Origin: Taishania sp965247975
GTDB lineage: Bacteria; Bacteroidota; Bacteroidia; Flavobacteriales_D; Crocinitomicaceae
Reading direction: 5' to 3'
Assembly: GCA_965247975.1 (NCBI GenBank)
Contig: OZ252050.1
Span: forward strand, 3,472,001-3,536,000
Length of the DNA: 64,000 nt
Within the stretch, counting starts at the first letter, position 1. Each line of letters begins with the position of its first letter. The position numbers and the translations under genes are program-made. A model generated the notes under the pieces. That model was not told where the DNA came from and did no database searches. It saw nothing but the letters and a program-made list of their open reading frames with translations. Shown piece after piece: positions 63,790-64,000 of the stretch.

Positions 63790-64000
63790 ACTCTTGGTTT
63801 TCTATATCGCCCTATTTTATTGTGGAATTTCTTGGTCACAACAAGTTCCATTGAATAACCATGCATTGCAAAATCCATTTGTGTACAATCCAGCATTTAC
63901 AGGTTTTTCACAAGATGTAGAGCTATTTTTAATGCGAAACCAACGATTTGGTTCGTTCTCTGGCCCGTCTGTGAACAATTACTTGACTGTTGACGGGGCG
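63782..64000 (+). CDS. PorP/SprF family protein (3' end outside window)
   Basis: ATG 63782 overlaps the stop of the type B protein by 8 bp. The 73 visible residues carry a signal peptide (NKLLVFYIALFYCGISWSQQ) and the family signature LNNHALQNPFVYNPAFTGFS, MRNQRFGSFSGPSVNNYLTV. The coupling to a type B substrate suggests a dedicated secretion/attachment partner, as SprF is for SprB. Truncated by the window edge. Confidence 0.88.
   Translation, partial: MNKLLVFYIALFYCGISWSQQVPLNNHALQNPFVYNPAFTGFSQDVELFLMRNQRFGSFSGPSVNNYLTVDGA

Overview
The window looks like chromosomal DNA of a Bacteroidota, most likely Flavobacteriales and plausibly Crocinitomicaceae (Fluviicola-like). The basis is a porP/gldKLMN-type type IX secretion (T9SS) cluster, secreted proteins with T9SS type A and type B C-terminal sorting domains, PorP/SprF proteins, TPR sensor kinases paired with LytTR and NarL regulators, AT-rich spacers, and repeated TAnnTTTG promoter boxes in place of an E. 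coli-type -10. The genus is inference; no rRNA or tRNA gene was recognised.

Layout. 1-1704 (minus): small operon with a TerC-type membrane protein, an unknown protein, a DUF493 protein and a truncated membrane protein. 1.8-5.4 kb: sucC, a lipoprotein and a biotin carboxylase (accC). 5.5-8.1 kb: TPR histidine kinase plus NarL-type regulator. 8.1-13.7 kb: tamB, divergent from tsaD. 13.7-16.4 kb: LytTR regulator plus TPR histidine kinase. 16.6-30.4 kb is an accessory region: a double SMI1/KNR4 protein, an unknown partner, an outer-membrane barrel, a 1,881-residue exported protein, an Fn3-like exported protein, an Imm10-like protein, and a gene broken by a 354-bp palindromic element. 30.5-35.3 kb: class III aminotransferase, a 32-residue membrane peptide, pirin, murB, rlmN. 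35.3-44.6 kb (minus): porP/sprF, gldK, gldL, gldM, gldN, then second copies of gldN and gldM. 44.7-48.3 kb: an arginase-fold protein lacking most metal ligands, and topA. 48.7-55.8 kb: miaB, a sigma-54 activator, lptE, a TPR protein, secG, groES, groEL. 56-64 kb: a 1,603-residue FG-GAP/Ig-like T9SS substrate, divergent from a T9SS type B substrate that overlaps a truncated porP/sprF.

How the genes work together. GldK/GldN form the periplasmic ring and GldL/GldM the inner-membrane motor of the T9SS, which would export the two large surface proteins at 56-64 kb. TamB and LptE serve outer-membrane assembly, and SecG and GroES/EL serve protein export and folding.

The most interesting observation is a shared promoter layout upstream of the SMI1/KNR4 operon (16530-16600) and the barrel/giant-protein operon (19007-19077). 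Each has two direct repeats with a 20-bp period and a -7-like box at an identical distance, and both lie next to a LytTR regulator. This suggests that the two-component system controls the whole accessory export/immunity-like locus. Other points of note are the two gldN copies, which encode identical proteins beyond a divergent N-terminus, and the palindromic element inside a pseudogene.
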